Positions 36,320 to 45,040 of a DNA stretch of 64,000 nt are shown here, one piece after another. The DNA comes from Prochlorococcus sp. AG-402-M18. Its GTDB lineage: Bacteria; Cyanobacteriota; Cyanobacteriia; PCC-6307; Cyanobiaceae. Where the stretch lies: the NCBI GenBank assembly GCA_003216595.1, contig QCIQ01000007.1, positions 1 through 64,000 of the forward strand, read 5' to 3'. Every line of letters starts with the position of its first letter. The first letter of the stretch is position 1. The notes beneath the pieces were generated by a model that saw nothing but the letters and a program-made list of their open reading frames with translations, was not told the origin of the DNA and searched no databases. The translations under genes and the position numbers were made by a program.

Positions 36320-38107
36320 ATGACTGCGCCATTAATACAAGGTGCCTCTGGCATAGAGGGAGAAAAATTAACTTATGCTTCTATCAATGAAAATAATCAT
36401 GAAATTTATACTTTTACTGCTAACGAGCAAGTTTCTTGGTCTATAAGTGGGGGAGAGAAAAGTCTGTTTACGATTGATAAAGATACTGGAAAATTAAGCT
36501 TTAAAGACGCGCCTGATTATGAAACACTAGAAAAATTAAATGGAACAACTCTAGAATTTTATACTAACTTTTCAAATGAAAGTGTAGGTGAAAAATTTTT
36601 TGTAGAAATTTATAATGATGAAAATCAAACTAATAAAACTACCCCTATTACTAGTAATAACTTTATTGAATATGTAAGTGACGGTTCATATGATAACACT
36701 TTAATTCATAGAGTAGTTTCTGATTTTGTTATTCAAGGTGGTGGATACACTTGGCCATCTTTACCATCTAATGAAAGTGGTGGATATCCAGTAAAAATTA
36801 AATCTAAAGGTGAAATAATTAATGAACCTGTCAATTCAAATTTGATGGGCACTATAGCAATGGCAAAGATTGCTGGTCAGCCAAATAGTGCTACATCTGA
36901 ATGGTTTATAAATTTATCTGATAATGAAGGCCTTGATTCTCAAAATGAAGGATTTAGTGTCTTTGGTCATCTATTAGGAGATAGCATTAAGAATCCTCTT
37001 TTATTAAATAACCAAACTATATATAATGTGAATTATTCGGATGTTGGATTAAATATACCCGAGTTACCCTTAATTAATGTTCAGGGCAATGTTATAAGTA
37101 ATACTAATTATTTTGCTATTCATCAAATTTCTGCAATTAGTCAACGACCAAATGAAATTGGGAATGTATTTAATGTAATTATCACGGCTAATGATGTAGA
37201 TGGTAATCAATCAAATCAATATGTAATCGTCAATGTTAAAGATATCCAAGGAGAGTACCTTACCGGCATAGATGGACAAGATACTCTCATAGGCGGTGTG
37301 GGCAATGATGTTTTTCAAGGCAATAGTGGAAACGATACGATTGATGGTGGTAGTGACTTTGATATAGCTAAGTACTCAGGTGATTTTGCTGACTACACTT
37401 TTACGATTGCTAATAAAATTGTCAGTATTACCGATAATCGTTCATTTTCGAATGATGGGATAGATACACTATCTAATATTGAGAAACTTACTTTTTCAGA
37501 TAAAAATGCTTTGGTGACTAGTAAAGAAGTTAAACCAATACATTCCTTGGGATTTCAATCAGAAAAAGTTTATGTAGGAAAAAGTGATACTTATAAATTC
37601 TATGATTTAGGTAGTGATAACTATGGCGTTGGAACCTCTACTGGTATAGATGAATTGACTGGTGAATCTATTCTTACATTTGATGATAAAAGCATGAATT
37701 TAGAGAATGATATCAAAGCAACATTCGATCAAGTTACGGGTTTAAATTCAGACTCTGGCAAAATGTTTCGCTTATATAATGCCTCGTTTAAACGTCTACC
37801 TGATCCAGATGGTCTACGTTATTGGATTGGAAATTTTAGTTCAGGTAAAGATGATGAACGGGCAGTTGCATCATCTTTCTTAGCCTCTTCCGAATTTAAA
37901 CAGCGTTATGGAGACAATGTCTCTAATGAAAGCTATGTTGAAACTCTCTATGTAAATGTTTTAGGTAGAGATTACGATCAGGCTGGTTATAATTATTGGC
38001 TAGGTAATTTGAATAATGGTGTTGAAACCAGATATGAATTACTATTGGGCTTTTCTGAATCAGTCGAAAATAAAGAAATTTTCTCTGAAATGACTGGTTT
38101 CTATTGA
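36320..38107 (+). CDS. cyclophilin-type peptidyl-prolyl isomerase fused to DUF4214, 595 aa
   Basis: Four parts. Residues about 20-95 form a cadherin-like beta module (FTIDKDTGKLSFKDAPDYE). Residues about 95-235 are a cyclophilin: catalytic R131, F136 and Q139 of HRVVSDFVIQGGG are present, followed by NSATSEWFINL (Glu where most have Gln) and FSVFGHLL. Then come calcium-binding-like GIDGQDTLIGGVGNDVFQG repeats (about 315-345) with the YSGDFADYTF module, and the shared C-terminal DUF4214 domain from about 470, ending SEMTGFY. Probably exported and folding-active outside the cell; no signal peptide. It is the only plus-strand member of the four, and its 3' flank lacks the shared repeat. Confidence 0.85.
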   Translation: MTAPLIQGASGIEGEKLTYASINENNHEIYTFTANEQVSWSISGGEKSLFTIDKDTGKLSFKDAPDYETLEKLNGTTLEFYTNFSNESVGEKFFVEIYNDENQTNKTTPITSNNFIEYVSDGSYDNTLIHRVVSDFVIQGGGYTWPSLPSNESGGYPVKIKSKGEIINEPVNSNLMGTIAMAKIAGQPNSATSEWFINLSDNEGLDSQNEGFSVFGHLLGDSIKNPLLLNNQTIYNVNYSDVGLNIPELPLINVQGNVISNTNYFAIHQISAISQRPNEIGNVFNVIITANDVDGNQSNQYVIVNVKDIQGEYLTGIDGQDTLIGGVGNDVFQGNSGNDTIDGGSDFDIAKYSGDFADYTFTIANKIVSITDNRSFSNDGIDTLSNIEKLTFSDKNALVTSKEVKPIHSLGFQSEKVYVGKSDTYKFYDLGSDNYGVGTSTGIDELTGESILTFDDKSMNLENDIKATFDQVTGLNSDSGKMFRLYNASFKRLPDPDGLRYWIGNFSSGKDDERAVASSFLASSEFKQRYGDNVSNESYVETLYVNVLGRDYDQAGYNYWLGNLNNGVETRYELLLGFSESVENKEIFSEMTGFY

Positions 38108-38421
38108 TCATTTAAGTTTAATAAGTGGATGTTCCATATCAAAAAATATTCTTGGTTCCTACTTGAAAGCTAATAGGACTTGCGAAACAGCATGGGTATA
38201 GTACATTAGTATTATTCGCTGAGCGTTTTAAGTGGAAATTCTCGCTTTTCTTTTCTTTCTCCAAAGTATTTTTTTGATTACTTCAAGTGTTGTTTCTGCA
38301 CGAATATCTAATTAATTTTTTATTAAATCTCTTTAGATTTATATGCATAGATTAAGTTGTTCGGTATTTCGTTCTTAGTGTCTTTATTGGGTTATTTATT
38401 GTGATTTTTTACTTTAGATTT
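38108..38421. other. intergenic region
   Basis: 314 bp between the DUF4214 gene and the Hli-like gene, AT-rich. I see no terminator-like hairpin after the DUF4214 stop. The Hli-like frame could begin at GTG 38401. Confidence 0.4.
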
Positions 38422-38529
38422 ATGAATTTTGGTGCTGAACGTTTTAACAGTTTGATAGCGATGTTAGCCATTGTTGCTGGCATAGGAGCATATACAATTA
38501 TAGGACAAATCATACCTGGAATTTATTAG
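38422..38529 (+). CDS. truncated high-light-inducible-like protein, 35 aa
   Basis: The sequence AERFNSLIAMLAIVAG and the end GQIIPGIY match the single chlorophyll-binding helix and C-terminus of picocyanobacterial Hlips (AERFNGRMAMIGFVAA...GQIIPGIW). The normal 30-60-residue N-terminal part is missing, and the N-G-R motif reads N-S-L, so the conserved Arg that pairs with the helix Glu is lost. GTG at 38401 would give 42 residues. A perfect terminator follows 17 bp after the stop. It may be a decayed hli or a specialised short one. Confidence 0.65.
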   Translation: MNFGAERFNSLIAMLAIVAGIGAYTIIGQIIPGIY

Positions 38530-38545
38530 TTGACTCACAAATTCC

Positions 38546-38591
38546 AAAGATATTGTTTAAAGAAATTCATAGTCTATTAAACAATATCTTT
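38546..38591. terminator. hairpin terminator after Hli-like gene
   Basis: Perfect 15-bp inverted repeat AAAGATATTGTTTAA / TTAAACAATATCTTT with a 16-nt loop. It is AT-rich and symmetric, so it could also stop the minus-strand gene at 38647. Confidence 0.65.
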
Positions 38592-38646
38592 ATTTGAATT
38601 AAATAAAATTTGTGATATCAATCGATATTTAATTATGATCTGTCTT

Positions 38647-38799
38647 TTACGATTTATTCACTGCTGGGGGATTCATACCTTCATAGTCTGGTCCAACCAT
38701 AATTCCTACGATTGTGAATAACGCAATGAAACATATTCTTACAACAGGAGCTGTGGGGGCAGGGGTTGATAATAAACCGCCGAAAATTAATTCGATCAT
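38647..38799 (-). CDS. small membrane protein, 50 aa
   Basis: MIELIFGGLLSTPAPTAPVV then a hydrophobic helix (ICFIALFTIVGIMVG) and a polar end with PDYEGMNPPAV. Possibly a single-span protein with a proline-rich luminal or periplasmic loop. It resembles small photosystem-associated proteins in size only; no named family. Confidence 0.55.
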   Translation of the reverse strand: MIELIFGGLLSTPAPTAPVVRICFIALFTIVGIMVGPDYEGMNPPAVNKS

Positions 38800-39092
38800 A
38801 AGATCAATAAAAGGACCATTGTTTTAGCTACAAATTCTGCTTAACGAGAAATAAACGATATTTTTGCTTTTTGTATTTATTTTTCCTGGTTGCTTATCCC
38901 GCAATGTTTCGATTTTTATTACAATTCAATTCATATTATGAAGTAACTAGAATTTCTCCTTTTCATAAATGAATCGCTCTCTTCCATAAGTATTATCAAA
39001 TCTTTAGTTTTTTCTAAAATTGTTATCGATTTTACCGACATTGATTATTTTTTGGCTATTATTTGATTATGTTTATTTAGGGAGGTGATCCA

Positions 39093-39194
39093 TTGTCGCA
39101 TCTACCAATCGGTCAAGAGTCAATGAGAATAAAAAAACTTTGTTATTCTGTTACTCCTGCCTTGAAAGGTTTTATTATTAATAGATTTATATAG
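39093..39194 (+). CDS. possible 33-aa basic peptide with an extended SD
   Basis: TTG start 39093; the frame reads MSHLPIGQESMRIKKLCYSV and ends INRFI. GGAGGTGATCCA (39081-39092) ends directly at the start codon and matches the full complement of the 16S rRNA 3' tail, the longest SD match in the window. A terminator follows 22 bp after the stop. Either the peptide is highly translated, or the RNA uses this motif for something else. Confidence 0.5.
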   Translation: MSHLPIGQESMRIKKLCYSVTPALKGFIINRFI

Positions 39195-39216
39195 TTACCT
39201 TTATCTATTAATTATT

Positions 39217-39246
39217 AAGCCAGCTACTTAGTAGCTGGCTTTTTTA
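39217..39246 (+). terminator. strong intrinsic terminator
   Basis: AAGCCAGCTAC-TTA-GTAGCTGGCTT followed by TTTTT: an 11-bp perfect stem with a 3-nt loop. Orientation is plus. Confidence 0.9.
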
Positions 39247-39365
39247 TTGCTTAATTGCTTTATCAGGACTAAATTCACATGAGCTTGATTTACTATTCTA
39301 TAATTGTCTCTTGATATATATTTTAAAAATGTTAAGCTTAAACTAAATTTCATTCTCTTATTTCG

Positions 39366-39524
39366 ATGTCTAATGCAGAAAGAATTGAAGTTGCTGAACA
39401 AAGAATAATTGAGTTGAAAACTTTAATTAATCATTGGAAGACAAGTAATATTTCTTCGAGAAGAGCTACTGTAGACTTTGTTGAAGCAATCCTTGCTGAT
39501 AGACGTCCGACTAAAGTAGCCTAA
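39366..39524 (+). CDS. small helical protein, 52 aa
   Basis: MSNAERIEVAEQRIIELKTL... a helical, slightly charged protein (ERIEVAEQRIIELKTLINHWK) with a second helix (RRATVDFVEAILADRR). Could form a helical hairpin or dimer. No family recognised. The gene starts 120 bp after the terminator, so it has its own promoter. Confidence 0.55.
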   Translation: MSNAERIEVAEQRIIELKTLINHWKTSNISSRRATVDFVEAILADRRPTKVA

Positions 39525-39665
39525 GTCATTAAGGCTGATATCAAAAAATTATTTTCTATTTAAGCAACATATATATCTTTATGCATTGAATATAAGCAAA
39601 AAAATAATGATAATAATATTTACGGTAAAAAATTAAAACTTAATTATAATAATAAATATTTTTGA

Positions 39666-40220
39666 TTGATTAGGAAAATGAAAATTGTTAGTCATTTAAA
39701 CTTGAAAGAATATGTTTGGAATAGTTTAAAAAAATTAACTAATAGCTTTACCCATTTTAAAGTTAATAATCTTGGAAATGGATATATCCAATGCTTGTGG
39801 GAAATTAGTCAGGTTGACAATTTTAGGATTGAGTTCAGTAAAAGTTGTTTTTATGCTATTCGATTATTTGATATGAGTAATAATAGAAATCAAAATAATT
39901 CAACTTGTATTATGAAAGAGATTCAGGTTAGTAAATTTCAGTCTTCTATTACTTTTCCTCTCCCTATAAACAAAGGTGTGTATTATTTTGAGTTTGGTTA
40001 TCGCAAGAAAAATGGTGAGTGGAGGAAACTTGCATATCAAGATTTAAATTTAGGATATACGATAATTAAATTAATTCAAAGTTTTGATAATGATAACTGG
40101 TTTCATTCTAAAAATAGCAAAAGTAATAATCTTAGCATTCATGAAAAGTCCTATAAACTTTCTCAAAATGCACCAATTGGTGGCTCTGAGAAAACCTTTT
40201 ATGAGAAAGAAAATACATAA
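39666..40220 (+). CDS. DUF4912-like protein, 184 aa
   Basis: The pattern CLWEISQ, AIRLFDMSNN, SSITFPLPINKGVYYFEFGYRKKNGEWRKLA and DLNLG matches the DUF4912 layout (small carbohydrate-binding-like beta domain with a W-E-x-S and R-L-x-D motif). Function unknown. The start given is TTG; ATG at 39678 (with AGGAAA before it) is an alternative. C-terminal 40 residues are polar and Ser/Asn/Lys-rich. Confidence 0.55.
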   Translation: MIRKMKIVSHLNLKEYVWNSLKKLTNSFTHFKVNNLGNGYIQCLWEISQVDNFRIEFSKSCFYAIRLFDMSNNRNQNNSTCIMKEIQVSKFQSSITFPLPINKGVYYFEFGYRKKNGEWRKLAYQDLNLGYTIIKLIQSFDNDNWFHSKNSKSNNLSIHEKSYKLSQNAPIGGSEKTFYEKENT

Positions 40221-40323
40221 TTGTTAAGTTAGAATATATGAATATATTTGTTTTATTAAGCTTTTAGAATAATTTAATTTTTTGCTTTTATAGATTTAAT
40301 ATATACAGACTGCATATACAGGA

Positions 40324-40743
40324 ATGATGAAGAAGGACCTTGAAATTTCAAAAACTTTAAAATCTCAAGGTTTCAGTAATATTGATATTGATCAGATTTT
40401 TAATTATTTAGAAACTTTTGATTATGATCTTAAAAACACTAGATTTATAGGTCAAATTATTTCAAAAAATGAAAGGCTAGCAAAATACTTTTTTTTACGA
40501 GACAAATTGCGCATTAATATTAATTCTTTAGAGGAAAATTTTTATATAAATGAAATTCTAGATCAATGTATAGATTGGAATGAGTTTTGGCGTTTACTTG
40601 TTACTCAAGAAGGCTTTTGCTGTATTCGTTTATCTGGAGAATTACGTAGTAAATTAAGATTTACTTTTTTTTCAGGTCCAAATATTCTTTTAGGAGCTTC
40701 TGCAGATGCCTCAGACTCAATATATAATCATATAGATTATTGA
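40324..40743 (+). CDS. hypothetical protein, 139 aa
   Basis: Soluble, charged, with many Asp/Ile/Phe and a middle helix (FRLLVTQEGFCC-like region around 90-105). No domain recognised. 100 bp after the DUF4912 gene on the same strand, so possibly co-transcribed. Confidence 0.5.
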   Translation: MMKKDLEISKTLKSQGFSNIDIDQIFNYLETFDYDLKNTRFIGQIISKNERLAKYFFLRDKLRININSLEENFYINEILDQCIDWNEFWRLLVTQEGFCCIRLSGELRSKLRFTFFSGPNILLGASADASDSIYNHIDY

Positions 40744-40871
40744 TAATAATTTTGATACTTAATAATGATTAAATAATTATTTTAGGTCCTAATTCTTCTT
40801 TTGTATCAATTTAAATGATTTTAGTTTTTTTTATGTTTATGTTTTAGTCTTGTTTCAGCTTAAAGTTTATT

Positions 40872-41537
40872 TTGTCTACTTACTTAATTACAGGTGCCAA
40901 TAGAGGTATTGGTTTAGAACTCGTCCGGCAATTGAAAGATAGAGGAGACGATGTAATTGCTACTTGTAGATCTACTTCTCCTGAGTTGAATTCCATGTCA
41001 GTAAGAGTAGAGACAAATGTTGATATAACTTCCGGAGACTCAGTTGTGAAGCTTAGAGAGAATTTAAATGATACTAAAGTCGATGTTTTAATCCAAAATG
41101 CTGGAATTGCTCAATTTAACTCTCTTTCGAATTTAGATCCGCAAAGTATCGTTCATCAGTTTGAGGTAAATGCTCTAAGTCCTTTGTGTTGTGTGCAAAC
41201 TTTGCTTAGTCAGCTCAGTAAATCTGCCAAAATAGCTTTAATAAGTAGTCGTATGGGTTCAATAGAGGATAATAGCTCTGGTGGTTCCTATGGATATAGG
41301 ATGTCAAAAGTTGCCTTATGTATGGCTGGTAAATCTTTATCTGTTGATTTAAAGCCTAGAGGTATTTCAGTCGCAATTTTACATCCAGGTTTAGTTAGTA
41401 CTCGAATGACAGGATTTACTTCTAATGGTATTCAACCTAAAGAATCAGTCAATGGATTGATTCAAAGGATAGATGAACTTACAGTTGAGAATACTGGAAC
41501 TTTTTGGCATGCAAATGGCGAGATATTACCTTGGTAA
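40872..41537 (+). CDS. short-chain dehydrogenase/reductase
   Basis: NAD(P)-dependent oxidoreductase of the SDR family, 221 residues. TGANRGIGLELVRQL at residues 7-21 is the cofactor-binding loop, N-A-G is present (IQNAGIAQF), catalytic Ser in SSRMGS and the Y-x-x-x-K motif is YRMSK. The Arg after the strand following TGxxxGIG (CRSTSP) favours NADP. The start is TTG. Substrate unknown; it resembles the C-factor/carbonyl-reductase-like group by size and motif spacing. Confidence 0.9.
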   Translation: MSTYLITGANRGIGLELVRQLKDRGDDVIATCRSTSPELNSMSVRVETNVDITSGDSVVKLRENLNDTKVDVLIQNAGIAQFNSLSNLDPQSIVHQFEVNALSPLCCVQTLLSQLSKSAKIALISSRMGSIEDNSSGGSYGYRMSKVALCMAGKSLSVDLKPRGISVAILHPGLVSTRMTGFTSNGIQPKESVNGLIQRIDELTVENTGTFWHANGEILPW

Positions 41538-41613
41538 AAGATTCTTTATATGGTCTTATTTGACTTGATATATTCAAATATCAAATACTTTTGATATTCC
41601 TTAGTGCTTGATG

Positions 41614-41883
41614 TTAAATTCTTCCTAATGTTTTTCTTAACTTTTTAATAAAGCTAATTCCAACTCCGGGTATATTTAGAAGTTCTTCATCAGATGCAGA
41701 AATAATTGATTCTGGTGTCATATATCCTGCTTCATAGAAATTATTGCAATTTTTATTTCCAATGCCTGGTATAGATGTCAGGTTTTCACATCTATCTGAC
41801 AATTCTATTTTTTGTTTATTAAAAATCCTTAAAATCTTTGAAAGATTTCTTTTTGTATGTAAGAAATTTTTTTTAAAAAACAT
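41614..41883 (-). CDS. helix-hairpin-helix protein, 89 aa
   Basis: A basic N-terminus (NFLHTKRNLSKIL), then two HhH motifs: LTSIPGIGNKNCNNFYEAG and LLNIPGVGISFIKKLRKTLG, arranged as a tandem. HhH pairs bind DNA backbones without sequence specificity. No catalytic domain is present. Small size makes it an accessory factor or a stand-alone DNA binder; substrate unknown. Confidence 0.75.
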   Translation of the reverse strand: MFFKKNFLHTKRNLSKILRIFNKQKIELSDRCENLTSIPGIGNKNCNNFYEAGYMTPESIISASDEELLNIPGVGISFIKKLRKTLGRI

Positions 41884-42129
41884 TTCTTTTTGGGATCATA
41901 TTATTAATATGCATTAGAAAAAACTTCTTGCAAGTATTAATATTTTCTTTTGATGATTAACTTACTAATATGACTCAAAAATGTATTTAAAAATACAAAA
42001 GAAAAGCACATTCATATATATTTCTTATGTTTTTATATCTTTGAATTAATATTATCTAATTAACCCTTTAATTGCTACTTGACTTTTTAATGAAATCTTG
42101 CAGATTATTTTTAGATGTAAATCTTTCCT

Positions 42130-42801
42130 TTGTTCATAACTGTATGTGGCCAAAAAGGTGGAGTAGCTAAAACTTGTACCTCAATACATCTAGCAAGTGT
42201 ATGGTCTTCTCAAGGGAAAAATGTTTGTCTAGTTGATGCTGATAGAAATCGATCGGCTCTTGCTTATGGGGCCAGAGGTAATTTGAAATTTGATATTGTC
42301 CCTGTTGAGGCAGCTGCTAAAGCAACGAGGTTCTCAGAAATTGTTATCACTGATGGACAAGCAAGTACTGATGAAGAAGAATTGAAACATTTAGCAGCTG
42401 GATCTGACCTTGTACTCTTACCTACTGCGCCCAAAGCAAGGTCGGTTGAATTAACCGTTGAATTAGCATCCTTACTAAAACAATTAAATATTCATCATGC
42501 AGTTTTATTAGTGAAGGTTGACTTCCGTCAAAAGCGAATTGCAAATGAGGCAAGAGAAGCTTTAGAAAAATTTGATTTAACTGTTTTAGAAGGTGATATA
42601 CCTTTGCTATCGGCTTTTGATAAAGCAGAAAACCAGGGAGCAGCGGTAATTGAAGCTGTAGATGATAAAGGTCGATCCGATCCCAGACGAATGTCAGGTT
42701 GGTCGGCCTATTGTTCCATTGCTAAACAAATTCAATGCCAGATTTCGAAGCACTTGTTAGACATCAACAAACAAGTCGAAGACCTACCACTGAGCGCTTA
42801 A
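42130..42801 (+). CDS. ParA/MinD-family ATPase, 223 aa
   Basis: Deviant Walker A GQKGGVAKTCTS (lysines on both sides of GGV) at residues about 8-19, VDADRNRSAL for the switch/Walker A' region, and LLPTAPKARSVEL. It is short and lacks an N-terminal helix-turn-helix, so it is a soluble ParA-like ATPase rather than a plasmid type with DNA binding. It could position cargo such as carboxysomes or chromosomes; no ParB is nearby. The start is TTG. The last 67 bp overlap the following small gene. Confidence 0.85.
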   Translation: MFITVCGQKGGVAKTCTSIHLASVWSSQGKNVCLVDADRNRSALAYGARGNLKFDIVPVEAAAKATRFSEIVITDGQASTDEEELKHLAAGSDLVLLPTAPKARSVELTVELASLLKQLNIHHAVLLVKVDFRQKRIANEAREALEKFDLTVLEGDIPLLSAFDKAENQGAAVIEAVDDKGRSDPRRMSGWSAYCSIAKQIQCQISKHLLDINKQVEDLPLSA

Positions 42802-42971
42802 AAGTAGTTGAAAAACTTCCTATATCTACTCAAGTACCTACTACTGATGTTAAAAATTTGAGTGTATTATTTTTTTGTTTTGTAGGAGGACTAGGTGGGT
42901 CAATTATTGGAACAGCTCTTATTTTTTATCTTACGGCTAAAGAATTCATAGATTTTAAAATTCTTTTTTAA
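42735..42971 (+). CDS. small membrane protein overlapping parA-like gene, 78 aa
   Basis: Starts at ATG inside the ParA-like gene in another phase and continues past its stop. It has a polar first half (VRHQQTSRRPTTERLKVVEK) and one membrane helix at about 44-67 (VLFFCFVGGLGGSIIGTALIFY). Translational coupling with the ATPase is likely, and a joint role (membrane partner of the ATPase) is a reasonable guess from position. Confidence 0.65.
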   Translation: MPDFEALVRHQQTSRRPTTERLKVVEKLPISTQVPTTDVKNLSVLFFCFVGGLGGSIIGTALIFYLTAKEFIDFKILF

Positions 42972-43020
42972 AGTTTGATTTTGAGTACAAATTTTCTATA
43001 TATTTCATTGATTTCTAGAT

Positions 43021-44856
43021 TTAGATATTCGATCCGTGAGTTCTTTTTGCTATTTCTACAATATTAGAAAAAGTTTTTGATTGCTTTAGTAGTTGTTGAT
43101 AATTTCCAAAGGAAACTATTTGTCCATCTTTAAATTCATATATGCAATCTGATCTCTCAATTGTTGATAATCTGTGAGCAATCGTGACTATTGTGCAGCG
43201 TCTACCTATGATTTCAATTGCATCCATTACCTCTGCTTCTGTTTGGTTGTCTAACGCACTAGTTGCTTCATCTAAAACTAATAATTTTGATTGCCTATAA
43301 AAAGCTCTTGCTATGGCTAGCCTTTGTCTTTGCCCCCCAGATAATCTAATTCCATTATCACCAACTGATGTATGAAGACCCATTGGCATTTCTGATACTA
43401 ATTCTGCTAATTGAGCGGCCTTAAGTGCATCCCAGACTCTTTCCTTATCTATTCTTTCTAGATCTAATCCATATGCAATATTTTCAAGAATATTGCTATT
43501 TAATAAAGTAATTGATTGTGGAACGTAAGAGCAAGAATCTTGCCAAGCAGGTACCTCCATATCAGTAACTTCAACTCCATCCAATAGTAAATGTCCTTCT
43601 GTTGGTCTAAGAAGACATAGCAATTGATTAGCGGTTGTGGTTTTTCCACTTCCAGTTTCACCTACAAAAGCTATTCTTGAACCAATAGGGATAGTGAGAT
43701 TAATCCCTTTTAATGTGTATTCTTTACTATTGGGATACTTATAACTTAGTTTTTCAAGTTTGATATTGTTTCTAGGCTCAATTCCTCTTTTTGTAGGAAC
43801 TCCTATTGATTTCTTAGTAAGTCTACTATTAGGCAGCTCTATCAACTTTAATATTTCTTCTAAATCAGGAATTGATGCACGCATAGAAGTTAATGCTCTA
43901 AATGAATCTTGTAATGGAGGCGTTAGTTTTAATGCAGCTACTGCAATTGTTGCTAAGAATGGAACGATCTCAATAAGTAAGGAATTATTTTGCCCAGTTA
44001 TGTAAGGGAAAAGACCAATAGCAAAAATTAATGTAATACCAAAAGGCTCTATTAATGACCTAGGTAATTCAGGTAAAACTTCAGCTTTCCATATAAAAGG
44101 GAAAGAGCTATTACTTGCTAATTTATATCTTTTTTCGAAGTAAGATTCTGAGCTAGTAAGGTGAACATCGATTATTGTCCTCATTGATTCAGTGAGTATA
44201 TTATTTGTTTCTTTCTCTAACTTGATTCTTTGACGAGAAGAATACCTTATAAATGGCGTTACAAATAATGAAATAAATATATAAAATATTAAGAGACTTA
44301 TGATTAGATATAGAGCTATAGATTTCGCTATAAAGAGAACAGCAATACATATAAAAGTAATCACACATAAACCACTAGAAATTTGAAGGATTGGTCTTAC
44401 TAGAAACTCTGAAACTCTTGAAATATTGATCAAAATTTTTGAAGATAAATCAGATTTCTTCTTGTTTAAGAAAAATTCATATGGTTGAGATAGTAATTTT
44501 TTCTGTGCTAGTTCCGACAAGTCTTTCCAAATTGCTACTCGAAGTCTCTCTTGGGCTGCTTTAAGAAATAATTTTGAAAATGATGCTAGCCAATTCATTG
44601 CGATATATATGACGACTAGACTAATAACTTTTGTTTTTGGGTCTTCAGGTATGAAATCTTGAAAAGGTAAGGGTGGTTGATTCGGTTGGCCTATAAAAAC
44701 AGTAAATAATCTTGAAACAATTCCAACTACAATCACATCTACTAATCCAGTAAAAGCTGCTACAGGAATTAATTTCAATAACGACCTTCTTCTTCTAACA
44801 GGAAGAGCCTTAAGCAGGCGCATTAATAGATGATATGTTTTGCTGGTGGCAATCAT
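43021..44856 (-). CDS. ABC exporter, fused permease and ATPase, 611 aa
   Basis: Half-transporter with a six-helix membrane domain (about 30-330, basic N-terminus RRRRSLLKLIPV) and a nucleotide-binding domain: Walker A GETGSGKTTTAN near 393-404, Q-loop YVPQS, signature LSGGQRQRLAIARA near 505, and Walker B LLVLDEATSALD near 523. Such homodimers export lipids, polysaccharide precursors or peptides. Next to a glycosyltransferase at 45601 and a small membrane protein at 45041, so an envelope glycan or glycolipid role is plausible; the substrate is unknown. Confidence 0.9.
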   Translation of the reverse strand: MIATSKTYHLLMRLLKALPVRRRRSLLKLIPVAAFTGLVDVIVVGIVSRLFTVFIGQPNQPPLPFQDFIPEDPKTKVISLVVIYIAMNWLASFSKLFLKAAQERLRVAIWKDLSELAQKKLLSQPYEFFLNKKKSDLSSKILINISRVSEFLVRPILQISSGLCVITFICIAVLFIAKSIALYLIISLLIFYIFISLFVTPFIRYSSRQRIKLEKETNNILTESMRTIIDVHLTSSESYFEKRYKLASNSSFPFIWKAEVLPELPRSLIEPFGITLIFAIGLFPYITGQNNSLLIEIVPFLATIAVAALKLTPPLQDSFRALTSMRASIPDLEEILKLIELPNSRLTKKSIGVPTKRGIEPRNNIKLEKLSYKYPNSKEYTLKGINLTIPIGSRIAFVGETGSGKTTTANQLLCLLRPTEGHLLLDGVEVTDMEVPAWQDSCSYVPQSITLLNSNILENIAYGLDLERIDKERVWDALKAAQLAELVSEMPMGLHTSVGDNGIRLSGGQRQRLAIARAFYRQSKLLVLDEATSALDNQTEAEVMDAIEIIGRRCTIVTIAHRLSTIERSDCIYEFKDGQIVSFGNYQQLLKQSKTFSNIVEIAKRTHGSNI

Positions 44857-45040
44857 TTTCTAAAATTACAGACTTTTGAGAAATTATTTCTGCTGATTCA
44901 GACAGTTTCTTGGGTGTTTGGTTATGAGTTGTTTATGCCAATGTTATTAGACTCATAAAGCAAACTATGAAAAAGTCTTCTTTAGAGATGATTAAATATA
45001 TTTTAATTTTAATTAAGCTTGATTTATATTCAAAACTATA

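Noticed and set aside
20345-42000. Idea that the accessory region is a prophage or integrated element
   Set aside because: No integrase, transposase, structural phage gene or direct repeats at the ends were seen.
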